A stretch of 64,000 nt of DNA from Bacillota bacterium (lineage in GTDB: Bacteria > Bacteroidota > Bacteroidia > Bacteroidales > Bacteroidaceae), in contig JAMPFD010000001.1 of NCBI GenBank assembly GCA_023664625.1, forward strand, positions 62,001-126,000, given 5' to 3'. The position numbers and the translations under genes are program-made. Below are positions 33,123 through 42,092 of the stretch, piece after piece. Under the pieces are notes generated by a model. It had not been told where the DNA came from and did no database searches. It worked only from the letters and a program-made list of their open reading frames with translations. Positions within the stretch are counted from its first letter, which is position 1; every line of letters starts with the position of its first letter.

Positions 33123-34985
33123 TCATCCGAGCATCTGCAGCAGGCTGTCATGACGGAGAGTGACATGAATTTTCTTTCCCGAAGGAGCATAGTTCGAATT
33201 GGAACAGCGGAAAAGGTCTCTCACTATATTCCGCATTTCTTCTTCCGACAGTACCTGACCGTGAGGGACAGCAGAATTGCGCGCCATGGTAGCGGCAAGA
33301 GAGGAATAAAGCTTCCTGTCGGATATTCCTGTGTCCCCGGCTGCCTCCACAGTCTGTGAGACCACCTTTGCGGCATTAATGCTGTTGAGCTCTCCCGGTA
33401 CGGCATTGATGGCATAAGTGCCTCCGCCAAGGTCGGAAAAGTCGAAGCCGAGATTCTCCAGTTGTGGAATTATGGTTGGGAGAATTACCATCTCCGCCAC
33501 GGAAAACTGTATCTTTTCAGGAAACAGCAACGGCTGTGACGTATGCTTCCCGCTTGCCAAGGATGTCTCATAGCGTTCAAAGAGTATGCGCTCATGTGCA
33601 CGTTCTTGGTCAATCAGCATCAGCCCCTGGCTTACAGGAGTAAGGATATACGAGCCTTTATACTGAAAGCAGGGGGAGATTTCCACGTCATTCCCGGTTC
33701 CGGATGAAGGATGCATTTCATCCGCAGTCTCACCGAAGAGATTGTCATCGAAGATTGACGACCGTATTTCTGTCTCCACCACAGACTGCCCTGAACCGGT
33801 GATTTCATAAAGAGAGCTCCAGTCTGAAGGAACGGCCGGCCTATAGTCCTTCGCACCGGAACCGCCATGGCTTGATTTCTCACTGAAAGGATTGTACGAC
33901 GGATTGACGGAAATTGTCGGTATATCAATACTCTCCATATCATCGAAAACAGGAATCTCCGGACGTCCCTCCGTATCAAAGTCTATTGAGGGGATGTTGC
34001 TGAACCTGCCAACGGATTCGCGGACAGCGGCGGCAAGTATCTGCCACAGGGCCTGCTCGTCCTGAAACTTTATCTCCGTCTTCGTCGGATGGATATTGAC
34101 ATCAATATCCTTCGGATTGACAGTGAAGTAGAGGAAGAACGGAACTTGTTCTCCATGTGGCACAAGACGGTCATAGGCTTCCATCACTGCTTTCTGGAAA
34201 TATGGATGGCGCATATATCTGCCGTTAACGAAAAAGTATTGCTGGGCACCTTTCTTACGGGCAGATTCCGGCTTGCCCACAAAGCCTTCAATCTTTCCCA
34301 AAGTAGTCTCCACGTCAAGCGGGAGGAGATGCTGGTTGATTTTCTTTCCGAAAACATCCGTGATACGCTGATGGAGCGTTGCAGCACGCAGGTCAAAAAG
34401 AATCTGGCTGTTACTCCGCAGGGTGAATCCTATCTTAGGGTACACGAGAGCAATGCGCTGGAAAGCTGTGACAATATTGTTCAGTTCCGTTGTGTTTGAC
34501 TTCAGAAACCTGCGGCGGACAGGGACATTGTAGAAGATATTCTCTACCATAAAATGACAGCCTTGCGAACAGGCAACAGGCTCTTGCGACACGAAACGCC
34601 CGCCGTCTATACGCAAGGCGACACCGAGAGCATCGTTCTCCTGACGGGTTTTCAGCGTTACCTGCGCCACGGAAGCTATGGACGGGAGAGCCTCGCCGCG
34701 GAACCCCATCGTATTCAGAGAGAAGAGGTCGTCAGCTTTCCGTATCTTTGATGTGGCATGACGCTCAAAGGCAAGGCGCGCATCGGTGACAGACATGCCG
34801 GAACCATTGTCTACTACCTGTATCGATGTGCGCCCGGCATCAATGACAAGGACGTCAATCTGTGTAGCACCGGCATCTACAGCGTTCTCCACCAGCTCCT
34901 TTATCACGGAGGCTGGGCGTTGAACCACCTCTCCCGCTGCTATAAGATTGGCCACTGTATCAGGAAGAAGTTGTATCTTGTCCAT
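33123..34985 (-). CDS. mutL: DNA mismatch repair protein MutL
   Basis: 620 residues. The N-terminal GHKL ATPase has LIAAGEVVQRPASVIKELVE, NAVDAGATQI, VVDNGSGM, ATSKI and TMGFRGEALPSIASV. The C-terminal dimerisation domain (about 430-620) contains DQERAHERILFERYE, as in endonuclease-type MutL; the CPHGQVL-like end appears as AVPHGQVLSEEEM. It couples MutS mismatch recognition to strand repair. The longer frame to 35081 is ignored; family homology starts at ATG 34985. Confidence 0.95.
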   Translation of the reverse strand: MDKIQLLPDTVANLIAAGEVVQRPASVIKELVENAVDAGATQIDVLVIDAGRTSIQVVDNGSGMSVTDARLAFERHATSKIRKADDLFSLNTMGFRGEALPSIASVAQVTLKTRQENDALGVALRIDGGRFVSQEPVACSQGCHFMVENIFYNVPVRRRFLKSNTTELNNIVTAFQRIALVYPKIGFTLRSNSQILFDLRAATLHQRITDVFGKKINQHLLPLDVETTLGKIEGFVGKPESARKKGAQQYFFVNGRYMRHPYFQKAVMEAYDRLVPHGEQVPFFLYFTVNPKDIDVNIHPTKTEIKFQDEQALWQILAAAVRESVGRFSNIPSIDFDTEGRPEIPVFDDMESIDIPTISVNPSYNPFSEKSSHGGSGAKDYRPAVPSDWSSLYEITGSGQSVVETEIRSSIFDDNLFGETADEMHPSSGTGNDVEISPCFQYKGSYILTPVSQGLMLIDQERAHERILFERYETSLASGKHTSQPLLFPEKIQFSVAEMVILPTIIPQLENLGFDFSDLGGGTYAINAVPGELNSINAAKVVSQTVEAAGDTGISDRKLYSSLAATMARNSAVPHGQVLSEEEMRNIVRDLFRCSNSNYAPSGKKIHVTLRHDSLLQMLG

Positions 34986-35082
34986 TATTGTTCTGATAAA
35001 AAGTCTGTTTGAATTGATTCTCTTTCGTTTATATTGGTTTCCTGCTAAAGTTACATGCGAAGACTGACAGCATGGAGGCAAG

Positions 35083-36852
35083 TCATTGCTTCTGCACTTT
35101 CTTGATACTGTTGCGGGGAGACTGGCGGCGCTTTTCTTTCTTCATTTCCGTACCGGCTTTCTTTGGTCTCCACTCAAAAATATCATCCTTGGACAACGGG
35201 CGCACATAGTCAAACCATGCGAAGCCAGGCAGGAAATACTTGTCCGGCGGTATCTGAGAAATTGGATACATCACGCCGCTGTGCCTACATGCCCATATCT
35301 TGTCCATCTTCCTTTCCGGAGTAAAGTACATGCGCATGGTGTCTGTCTCAAGATAGTTAAGTCCGATAAGCGAGCTATCGGCACTGTCCTCTGCATAATA
35401 GATCGTTAGAACATTGCCCTCAGCCTGATTAAGGCGCAACTGACCGTCAGTGAAAAACGTCTTCATCTCCTTTGATGAAATCTGATTGTAATGCACCGTG
35501 TCAGGCATCTGTTCCATGGAAAATGCCTGCCCTATTACATGTACGAAACGAATGGTGGAGTCTGCCATGTATGCACGTATTTCTTCTCCCACTATCTGAC
35601 GGCCGTCACTCCAAAGTATTGGGTCCTTATACATGATAAGCACCGAGTCACGTGAAATCATTACCATAGAGTCACAGACGGCCTGCACGTCGTTCCGGTA
35701 GACACGGACATGAGGAGAGCTCTGCACGGTACGGTAAACCGAGTCGGTATTTATATTGTATGTGAAGAGGCGCATTGTGTCTCCATGAAGATAAAGGGTA
35801 TCGCCTTGGGAATAGTCAATGGCGACAGCACGTTTTGTCGCCATGCCATATCCTTTGTGTTCATCATAATAGACATAGTCGCCGCGGAAACCTGACTTGT
35901 TAATCGTATCGTCGAACTCTACATTTCCAAAACATTCACTGATGCCGCTCTTACTGCTGTGCTGCAGGGAATCTGCCGTTATGACCTTACCGTCCTTACG
36001 GTTGATGGTGGAACGGCTGTACAGTTCCGTCCTGTCATTACGGCTGTCGTAATAACCATCCTCTGTGTTGATGACATCCTCCTTGGTAGTAATCCTGGAA
36101 GGTCCCACGACATGTGCCAGGGATGTGCGGGTATCATAATATAAGGTGTCACTCTCCGTAGCGGAATTTTTATTCTTCAGACGGACATCATAATAGAATA
36201 TCGCCTGTTTGTCTGACGTTGAGTACTGTCCCCAGTCGGAAGTCAGCGTTGTCTCTCCATCGACGAGCTTACCTCCTTCAAAGAAATAACCGATGGAATA
36301 TATGCGGTCATAGTTCAGTGAGTCACAGTATAGTTTTGTCTTCCTGTGGGTCAGAACTACATTGCGGCGCACTTCCGCCATCTCGTCATTACCGTCATAA
36401 TAAGCATAATCGGAAGTCAGCGTGAGAGTATCGCCCTGACGCATCTTAACATGTCCGAAAGCCTCGAAGGAATTGGTCTGCTGAAAATACAAAGCACTGT
36501 CGCATGTAAGGATTATCCCTTTATGCAGAAAAGACACATTGCCTTTCACGAACTGTGCATCCGGGTGTTTGCCGTACATGTCATAACTGAATTCATCAGC
36601 GTGTTGAAGATAGACACGCGCGTCCGTGGTCTTCTTCTTGGCACGGATACGTTTCACAGGACCACCTGCTCCGACAACGATTCCTATGACAAAGAAGCAT
36701 AGGGCTATCAACATGATAACCCTATGCCCACCAAATATAGTATGTAAGTTTTTATTCAAAGCTGCTTTTGCATTATTGGTACATAATAGACTTGAACATA
36801 AGCGCGGACGACTCTGACAAGGAAGATGACCAGACTGAGATTTCTTCATCAT
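35083..36852 (-). CDS. OstA/LptA-like LPS transport protein
   Basis: 589 residues. A signal anchor lies near 45-65 (VIMLIALCFFVIGIVVGAGG). The rest is rich in beta-strand OstA-type repeats: ARVYLQHADEFSYDMYGKHP, ALYFQQTNSFEAFGHVKMRQ and TLTLTSDYAYYDGNDEMAEV. These form the beta-jellyroll bridge that carries LPS through the periplasm. Bacteroidetes LptA homologs are longer than the 185-residue E. coli protein. It precedes mutL in the leftward block. Confidence 0.87.
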   Translation of the reverse strand: MMKKSQSGHLPCQSRPRLCSSLLCTNNAKAALNKNLHTIFGGHRVIMLIALCFFVIGIVVGAGGPVKRIRAKKKTTDARVYLQHADEFSYDMYGKHPDAQFVKGNVSFLHKGIILTCDSALYFQQTNSFEAFGHVKMRQGDTLTLTSDYAYYDGNDEMAEVRRNVVLTHRKTKLYCDSLNYDRIYSIGYFFEGGKLVDGETTLTSDWGQYSTSDKQAIFYYDVRLKNKNSATESDTLYYDTRTSLAHVVGPSRITTKEDVINTEDGYYDSRNDRTELYSRSTINRKDGKVITADSLQHSSKSGISECFGNVEFDDTINKSGFRGDYVYYDEHKGYGMATKRAVAIDYSQGDTLYLHGDTMRLFTYNINTDSVYRTVQSSPHVRVYRNDVQAVCDSMVMISRDSVLIMYKDPILWSDGRQIVGEEIRAYMADSTIRFVHVIGQAFSMEQMPDTVHYNQISSKEMKTFFTDGQLRLNQAEGNVLTIYYAEDSADSSLIGLNYLETDTMRMYFTPERKMDKIWACRHSGVMYPISQIPPDKYFLPGFAWFDYVRPLSKDDIFEWRPKKAGTEMKKEKRRQSPRNSIKKVQKQ

Positions 36853-37054
36853 ATATAATTAAGTAGAAACACCTGCTGTAATAAGGAGAAGCATCTACTG
36901 CGATAACGAAAAGAACCTATGTCAAATCCAGGAAATATCAGGTGCATTAGTCTGCGGAATGACAGATTATACAGAAAAACATAAGGTATCACATTAATCT
37001 ATTCAGACATAAAACTGATTTCTCATGAGATTACATGCCTGCGTCTATAATGTA

Positions 37055-37142
37055 ATATGGCTTTATGTATGTAGATCTGTATTAATATACATGAGAAGCA
37101 ATGTTACTGTACATGAGAAGCAATGCTAATATGCATACAAAA
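37055..37142. repeat. Diverged 22-bp tandem repeat array, locus 5
   Basis: ACATGAGAAGCAATG occurs at 37089 and 37111, 22 bp apart, and similar units extend on both sides. GTTAC appears in one unit. Period and number of units match the GGTNACC arrays, but the sequence is different. The rest of the gap 36853-37182 has no gene. Confidence 0.6.
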
Positions 37143-37182
37143 TCTTATCATCAACAGTCGTCATTCATCCGCCATTCCCATC

Positions 37183-38592
37183 TCATTCGTGCTCCCATCC
37201 TTCATACTCGAAATCGCAACCTTTATAGCGATCGTCCATTCTGACGTATGTCTCCTTGATCTTTTTCTTCACCCACTCATGAATAAAGTCATTCTTGCGC
37301 TTCAAGAGAACGACATCCTTCATAGTCTGGAAATCCTCGGTAATGGTGGCGCGGTGACCTTCTGTACGTGACTTAAGCTTTACCACGGCACAGACTGTCT
37401 TACCCCGGGAGTTCACCATCTGGAAAGCCGGAGACACCTCTCCCACCTTCAACTGCTCCACAGCTCTTGCAACCTCTGTAGAAAGGTCCTGCATACGGAA
37501 CTTTGAAGTACGGCCCTGCTCATTGTTATTGACCATCACGCCCTTATTTGAACGTGTATCCTTATCATCAGAAACAAATGTAGCCGCTTCGTCAAACGTA
37601 AACTTTCCGTTATTCATCTCCGTCACAAGAGAGTCAAGCATCTGTATTCCGTCCTCAATGGCAGCCTGCGAAACCTGCGGTTTGCGCAGGATATGACGGC
37701 ATTTTATCTTATCACCGCGCTTGTCCACAAGCTGTATTATATGGAAACCAAACTCTGATTCCACAATCTTTGATATCTTTTTCGGGTCAGTAAGGTTAAA
37801 GGCAACAGCGGCAAAAGCAGGATCCAACATACCACGGCCTGTATAGTCAAGCTCTCCTCCATTACGTGCAGAGCCCGGATCCTCGGAATAGAAACGCGCA
37901 AGAGTCTGGAATGTCGTCTCGCCCTTTGTCACACGGTCCGTATAACTACGCAGTTCATCCTTTACACGATTAATTTCTTCCTGTGACACCTTAGGAGTAC
38001 GTGTGATAATCTGCACCTCTACCTCTGTCGGTATATAAGGAATGCTGTCTTCAGGAATGTCCTTGAAGTACTTACGCACCTCGGCAGGAGAGACCTTAAT
38101 ATCCTCCACAAGTTTCTCACGCATCCGCTGCACGAGCTGGTTATTCTTGAAATCATCATGCAAAGACTGACGTATCTGTGTCATGGACATCTTGCGGTAC
38201 TCTTCAAGTTTTTCCTTTGAGCCGACCATAGATATCCAATAGTTTATCTGCTGCTCCACTCCCTGTGCCACTTCAGCCTCGGTAACTTCAATACTGTCAA
38301 GGGCAGCCTGATGAAGGAAGAGTTTCTGTACGGCAATCTGCTCAGGCAGACGGCAGTCCGGGTTACCTTCTATCTTCTGTCCCTCAGCCTCCATCTGTGC
38401 GCGAAGCATCTCAACGTCCGACATAAGGATGGCCTCATCGCCCACGACCCATATAACTTCGTCAGCTACACTGGACGGATTGGGACGTGACTCATCAATC
38501 TTAACGGAGTCAACTTTCACAGAGTCAGCCTGCGCATAAGCGGCTATAATGACGGACATCAGTGCAACTATAAGTGTTCCTATTCTTTTCAT
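37183..38592 (-). CDS. SurA-like periplasmic peptidyl-prolyl isomerase
   Basis: 469 residues. The signal peptide is MKRIGTLIVALMSVIIAAYA. A SurA-type N-domain (about 45-165) is followed by parvulin domain 1 (VQIITRTPKVSQEEINRVKD, then FYSEDPGSARNGGELDYTGR, GFHIIQLVDKRG) and a second parvulin-like domain (KCRHILRKPQVSQAAIEDGI). It probably helps fold outer-membrane proteins. It lies next to a second isomerase of similar design. Confidence 0.88.
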   Translation of the reverse strand: MKRIGTLIVALMSVIIAAYAQADSVKVDSVKIDESRPNPSSVADEVIWVVGDEAILMSDVEMLRAQMEAEGQKIEGNPDCRLPEQIAVQKLFLHQAALDSIEVTEAEVAQGVEQQINYWISMVGSKEKLEEYRKMSMTQIRQSLHDDFKNNQLVQRMREKLVEDIKVSPAEVRKYFKDIPEDSIPYIPTEVEVQIITRTPKVSQEEINRVKDELRSYTDRVTKGETTFQTLARFYSEDPGSARNGGELDYTGRGMLDPAFAAVAFNLTDPKKISKIVESEFGFHIIQLVDKRGDKIKCRHILRKPQVSQAAIEDGIQMLDSLVTEMNNGKFTFDEAATFVSDDKDTRSNKGVMVNNNEQGRTSKFRMQDLSTEVARAVEQLKVGEVSPAFQMVNSRGKTVCAVVKLKSRTEGHRATITEDFQTMKDVVLLKRKNDFIHEWVKKKIKETYVRMDDRYKGCDFEYEGWEHE

Positions 38593-38649
38593 TAAAGGTA
38601 ATATCCTTTGGTTTTAGTTTTCTGCAATAATCTTCGATACATCCTTTCC

Positions 38650-40089
38650 TCATTCTTCCGACTGCACTCTTTTCCTGACAGTGGCAACGATATCCTGATT
38701 CACGACAACTGCATATTTCTTACGAAGGTCGGCAACCCACTCCTTTTCAAGCTGTGCCTGGTAGTCTGCAGTTACTTGCGCACGGACATCTGACATTTCC
38801 TGAGGAGCTTTTAGTTTCTTGCCATATACCGCATCTATTGGATATTCCTTCAGTTTCTTCACTTTTGCGTCAGCAACCTTGAACACACAACTGTCGACAA
38901 GTGCATTGTCTCCTTTCTTGAACAATCCTTTTTCAACACGGATACGTATAATGGAGTCACCATTAAATGTCGTACGAAGTTTTTCATTCCAGTCCCCGAA
39001 CTTCAGACCTTTGACACATTTTGCCACCGCCTTGATATCATTCTTATCCTTTACGTGGTATGCCATGCCCTTGAAACGAGGTTCATCCCACTTGTACTTT
39101 TTCTTGTTCTTTTGAAAAAAAGCATTCAGACCGGCTTCATCCTTGGCTCCTTTTTCCCATACTTCACGGTTGCTTATCTCATAAAGGAGCAGTCCGTCGT
39201 GGTATTCACGGACAAGATTCTCGAGGTCAGAATCTTCTGTCTGCATTTTCTCTGCACGCTCATCCATAATCTGCGCCGCAGTCTTGCCGTTGCTTGCCTT
39301 AACCTCGGCCTCCACTTTACGGTCAATAATCTGTTCACGGATGTTGCGGCGCTCAATGAACGTCATGATGCTCGTACGGAGAGAATCAAACGGTTCAAGC
39401 ATTTTCCTGTCAAGAACCTTTATGATATGCCATCCGACAGGTGACTGTACAGGCATTCCCGTCTCACCGATCTTCAAAGAATATGCAGCCTTATCAAATT
39501 CTTCAAATGTCTGACCGTGAGTTATCCATCCGATAACACCGCCACGAGAAGAGGCACCCGGGTCATCAGACTTCGTGGTTGCAATCTCTGTAAAGTCTGC
39601 TCCGTTCTGCAAAGCGTTATATATAGAATCTATACGGGCTTTTGCGGCGGCCTCCGTCGCCTTGTCCGCGTCAGCAGACAGACGCACAAAGATATGTGCC
39701 GGCTGTATAAGTCCGTCAGGTCCGATACGCTTCACCTCGTTGTCATATATCGTGCGAGCCTCGGCCTCCACATCCGCATCAGTAATAAACGACGGGCGTA
39801 TCTGCTGGTCACGATACTGAAGGAACTCTTTTTTGTAAGAACTTAGTGTGTCCATCCGCTCATCAACGGCAGCCTGGACTTTCAGTTTATAGTTCACGAA
39901 GAGGTCAACATACTCATCAACGGTCTTCTTATCGATAACGCTCTCAGAGTTATTCTTCTTATAAGAGTACTCAAACTCCGAACGTCTGATATCCTGACCG
40001 GCAATGTTCATTATCACAGGATCATCTGTCTGTGCAAACGCACTGGCAGACGCGAGGACAAACATTGCCACTACTGTCTTGAATTTCAT
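38650..40089 (-). CDS. Periplasmic peptidyl-prolyl isomerase (parvulin type)
   Basis: 479 residues. The signal peptide is MKFKTVVAMFVLASASAFAQ. A chaperone-like helical region is followed by a parvulin domain (AHIFVRLSADADKATEAAAK, then KSDDPGASSRGGVIGWITHG, VGWHIIKVLDRKM). A second half without clear parvulin motifs follows. The longer frame to 40167 is ignored since the signal peptide starts at 40089. Likely role: folding of outer-membrane proteins, together with the neighbour. Confidence 0.86.
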   Translation of the reverse strand: MKFKTVVAMFVLASASAFAQTDDPVIMNIAGQDIRRSEFEYSYKKNNSESVIDKKTVDEYVDLFVNYKLKVQAAVDERMDTLSSYKKEFLQYRDQQIRPSFITDADVEAEARTIYDNEVKRIGPDGLIQPAHIFVRLSADADKATEAAAKARIDSIYNALQNGADFTEIATTKSDDPGASSRGGVIGWITHGQTFEEFDKAAYSLKIGETGMPVQSPVGWHIIKVLDRKMLEPFDSLRTSIMTFIERRNIREQIIDRKVEAEVKASNGKTAAQIMDERAEKMQTEDSDLENLVREYHDGLLLYEISNREVWEKGAKDEAGLNAFFQKNKKKYKWDEPRFKGMAYHVKDKNDIKAVAKCVKGLKFGDWNEKLRTTFNGDSIIRIRVEKGLFKKGDNALVDSCVFKVADAKVKKLKEYPIDAVYGKKLKAPQEMSDVRAQVTADYQAQLEKEWVADLRKKYAVVVNQDIVATVRKRVQSEE

Positions 40090-40196
40090 ATCTATTGTAT
40101 TATAAAAGCGATACTGAATCACATTGCCTTCCAAACATGCGGCTATCTGCCGGCAAAGGATATGCATATAATTCTTGTTTTACCTATTTATGTACA

Positions 40197-40240
40197 ATAT
40201 GGTGTGTCCTAAGGAATCCATTCATTAGAACACACCATAT
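40197..40240. terminator. Terminator after guaB
   Basis: ATATGGTGTGTCCTAA pairs with TTAGAACACACCATAT, one mismatch in 16 bp, 14 bp past the guaB stop. Confidence 0.8.
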
Positions 40241-40253
40241 ATTATATCATGGT

Positions 40254-41732
40254 CTACTGATGACGGCTGTAGTTCGGAGCCTCGGAAGTGATAATCACCT
40301 CATGAGGGTGAGACTCAAGTATGCCGGCATTTGTAATACGAGTAAACTTGGCATTATGAAGATTCTCTATGCTTGCAGCACCGCAATAGCCCATACCCGA
40401 GCGAAGACCGCCGACAAGTTGATAGACAACCTCCTGCACTGTTCCTTTGTAAGGCACCCGGCCGGCAATTCCTTCAGGAACAAGTTTCTTTGCCTCTACG
40501 ACTCCGCTTTGGAAATAGCGGTCCTTTGAACCATTCTCCATGGCCTCAAGAGAGCCCATTCCACGATAAGACTTGAACTTACGTCCGTTGAACAGGATTG
40601 TCTCTCCCGGAGCTTCCTCTGTTCCGGCAACAAGAGAACCTATCATTACGGAATGTCCGCCGGCGGCAAGAGCCTTGACAACGTCGCCGGAATAACGGAG
40701 ACCGCCGTCAGCGATAAGAGGTACATCAGTGTCAGCAAGAGCCTGGGCCACATCATACACAGCGGAGAGCTGAGGAACTCCGACACCTGCAACGACACGT
40801 GTAGTACAGATTGAGCCCGGGCCGATACCGACTTTCACAGCATCCGCACCGGCCTCAACGAGAGCCTTGGCCGCTGCGCCGGTAGCAATATTCCCGACAA
40901 CGATATCCACCTCCGGAAAATTCTGCTTTGCCTCACGCACCTTTTCGATGACGCCCTTGGAATGTCCGTGTGCCGTATCGATGACAATGGCATCTACACC
41001 TGCCTTCACGAGGGCTTCCATACGCTGGAACGTGTCAGCCGTAACACCTACGCCGGCAGCCACGCGGAGACGTCCCTTTGCATCCTTACATGCCATCGGC
41101 TTATCCTTTGCCTTTGTTATATCCTTGTAAGTGATAAGTCCGATAAGATGATTTTCCTCATCAACGACAGGGAGCTTTTCGATTTTGTGTTCAAGGAGAA
41201 TCTTTGACGCGCTCTCCAGGTCAGCCTGCTGGTGAGTAACGACAAGGTTTCCCTTTGTCATGACATCATCAATCTTCCTTGACATATCAGTCTGGAAGCG
41301 CAAGTCTCTGTTTGTCACGATACCGACAAGCTTATTATCCTTATCCACGACAGGTATGCCGCCGATATGGTACTCCGCCATCATGTCAAGCGCATCCTTT
41401 ACTGTCTTGCCCCTCATGATAGTGACAGGATCGTAAATCATGCCGTTCTCCGCACGCTTCACTATGGCAACCTGCCGTGCCTGATCCTCGATAGACATAT
41501 TCTTATGGATAACGCCTATGCCTCCCTCGCGTGCAATGGCGATTGCCATCGGAGCTTCCGTGACCGTATCCATTGCTGCTGTTACGAAAGGAATCTTCAG
41601 TTCAATGTTGCGTGAGAACTTTGTGCTTAATGAAACCTCGCGGGGAAGGACCTCAGAGTATGCCGGAACAAGCAATACATCATCATAAGTAAGACCCTCC
41701 ATTACTACCTTGTCTTCAAGAAATGATGCCAT
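40254..41732 (-). CDS. guaB: IMP dehydrogenase
   Basis: 492 residues. A TIM barrel holds the tandem CBS pair (about 95-205). The active-site loop is [20 protein letters not shown] with the catalytic Cys; the flap contains [11 protein letters not shown]. It oxidises IMP to XMP with NAD+, the first committed step of GMP synthesis. A TAATTTTG box (41765-41772) lies 33 bp upstream. Confidence 0.96.
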   Translation of the reverse strand: MASFLEDKVVMEGLTYDDVLLVPAYSEVLPREVSLSTKFSRNIELKIPFVTAAMDTVTEAPMAIAIAREGGIGVIHKNMSIEDQARQVAIVKRAENGMIYDPVTIMRGKTVKDALDMMAEYHIGGIPVVDKDNKLVGIVTNRDLRFQTDMSRKIDDVMTKGNLVVTHQQADLESASKILLEHKIEKLPVVDEENHLIGLITYKDITKAKDKPMACKDAKGRLRVAAGVGVTADTFQRMEALVKAGVDAIVIDTAHGHSKGVIEKVREAKQNFPEVDIVVGNIATGAAAKALVEAGADAVKVGIGPGSICTTRVVAGVGVPQLSAVYDVAQALADTDVPLIADGGLRYSGDVVKALAAGGHSVMIGSLVAGTEEAPGETILFNGRKFKSYRGMGSLEAMENGSKDRYFQSGVVEAKKLVPEGIAGRVPYKGTVQEVVYQLVGGLRSGMGYCGAASIENLHNAKFTRITNAGILESHPHEVIITSEAPNYSRHQ

Positions 41733-41764
41733 ATATCGAATCGTTTATAAATGAATATTGTATG

Positions 41765-41772
41765 CAAAATTA
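41765..41772 (-). promoter_or_regulatory. Promoter -7 box of guaB
   Basis: TAATTTTG on the minus strand, 33 bp before the start. Confidence 0.55.
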
Positions 41773-42053
41773 CAAAAAAATCCTCACATATCGTTATTAT
41801 CCACCGACAATTAACACTAATTTGCCAAAACAACATAAGGGACGGGCATCCAGACGGCAACGGCAATCAATGCCGTAAAGCGTGGGAGCAAACGTTTCTG
41901 TCAGGCATGGCGGACATCAACGGCTGCAAAGGTACTGATTTTTACAACGGATTCCAAACGACACATGAATACAAATGCAGAATATTTTTGCAGAATTTCG
42001 TCAATTCCTCATGACTGCCTGAGCTCAAAAAAAACAATTCTCAGGAAACAAGA

Positions 42054-42092
42054 AATCATCGGACAGAAACTTCAAGTCCCTGTCCGATGATT
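42054..42092. terminator. Terminator after recQ
   Basis: AATCATCGGACAG pairs perfectly with CTGTCCGATGATT; the hairpin starts at the recQ stop codon. Confidence 0.8.
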
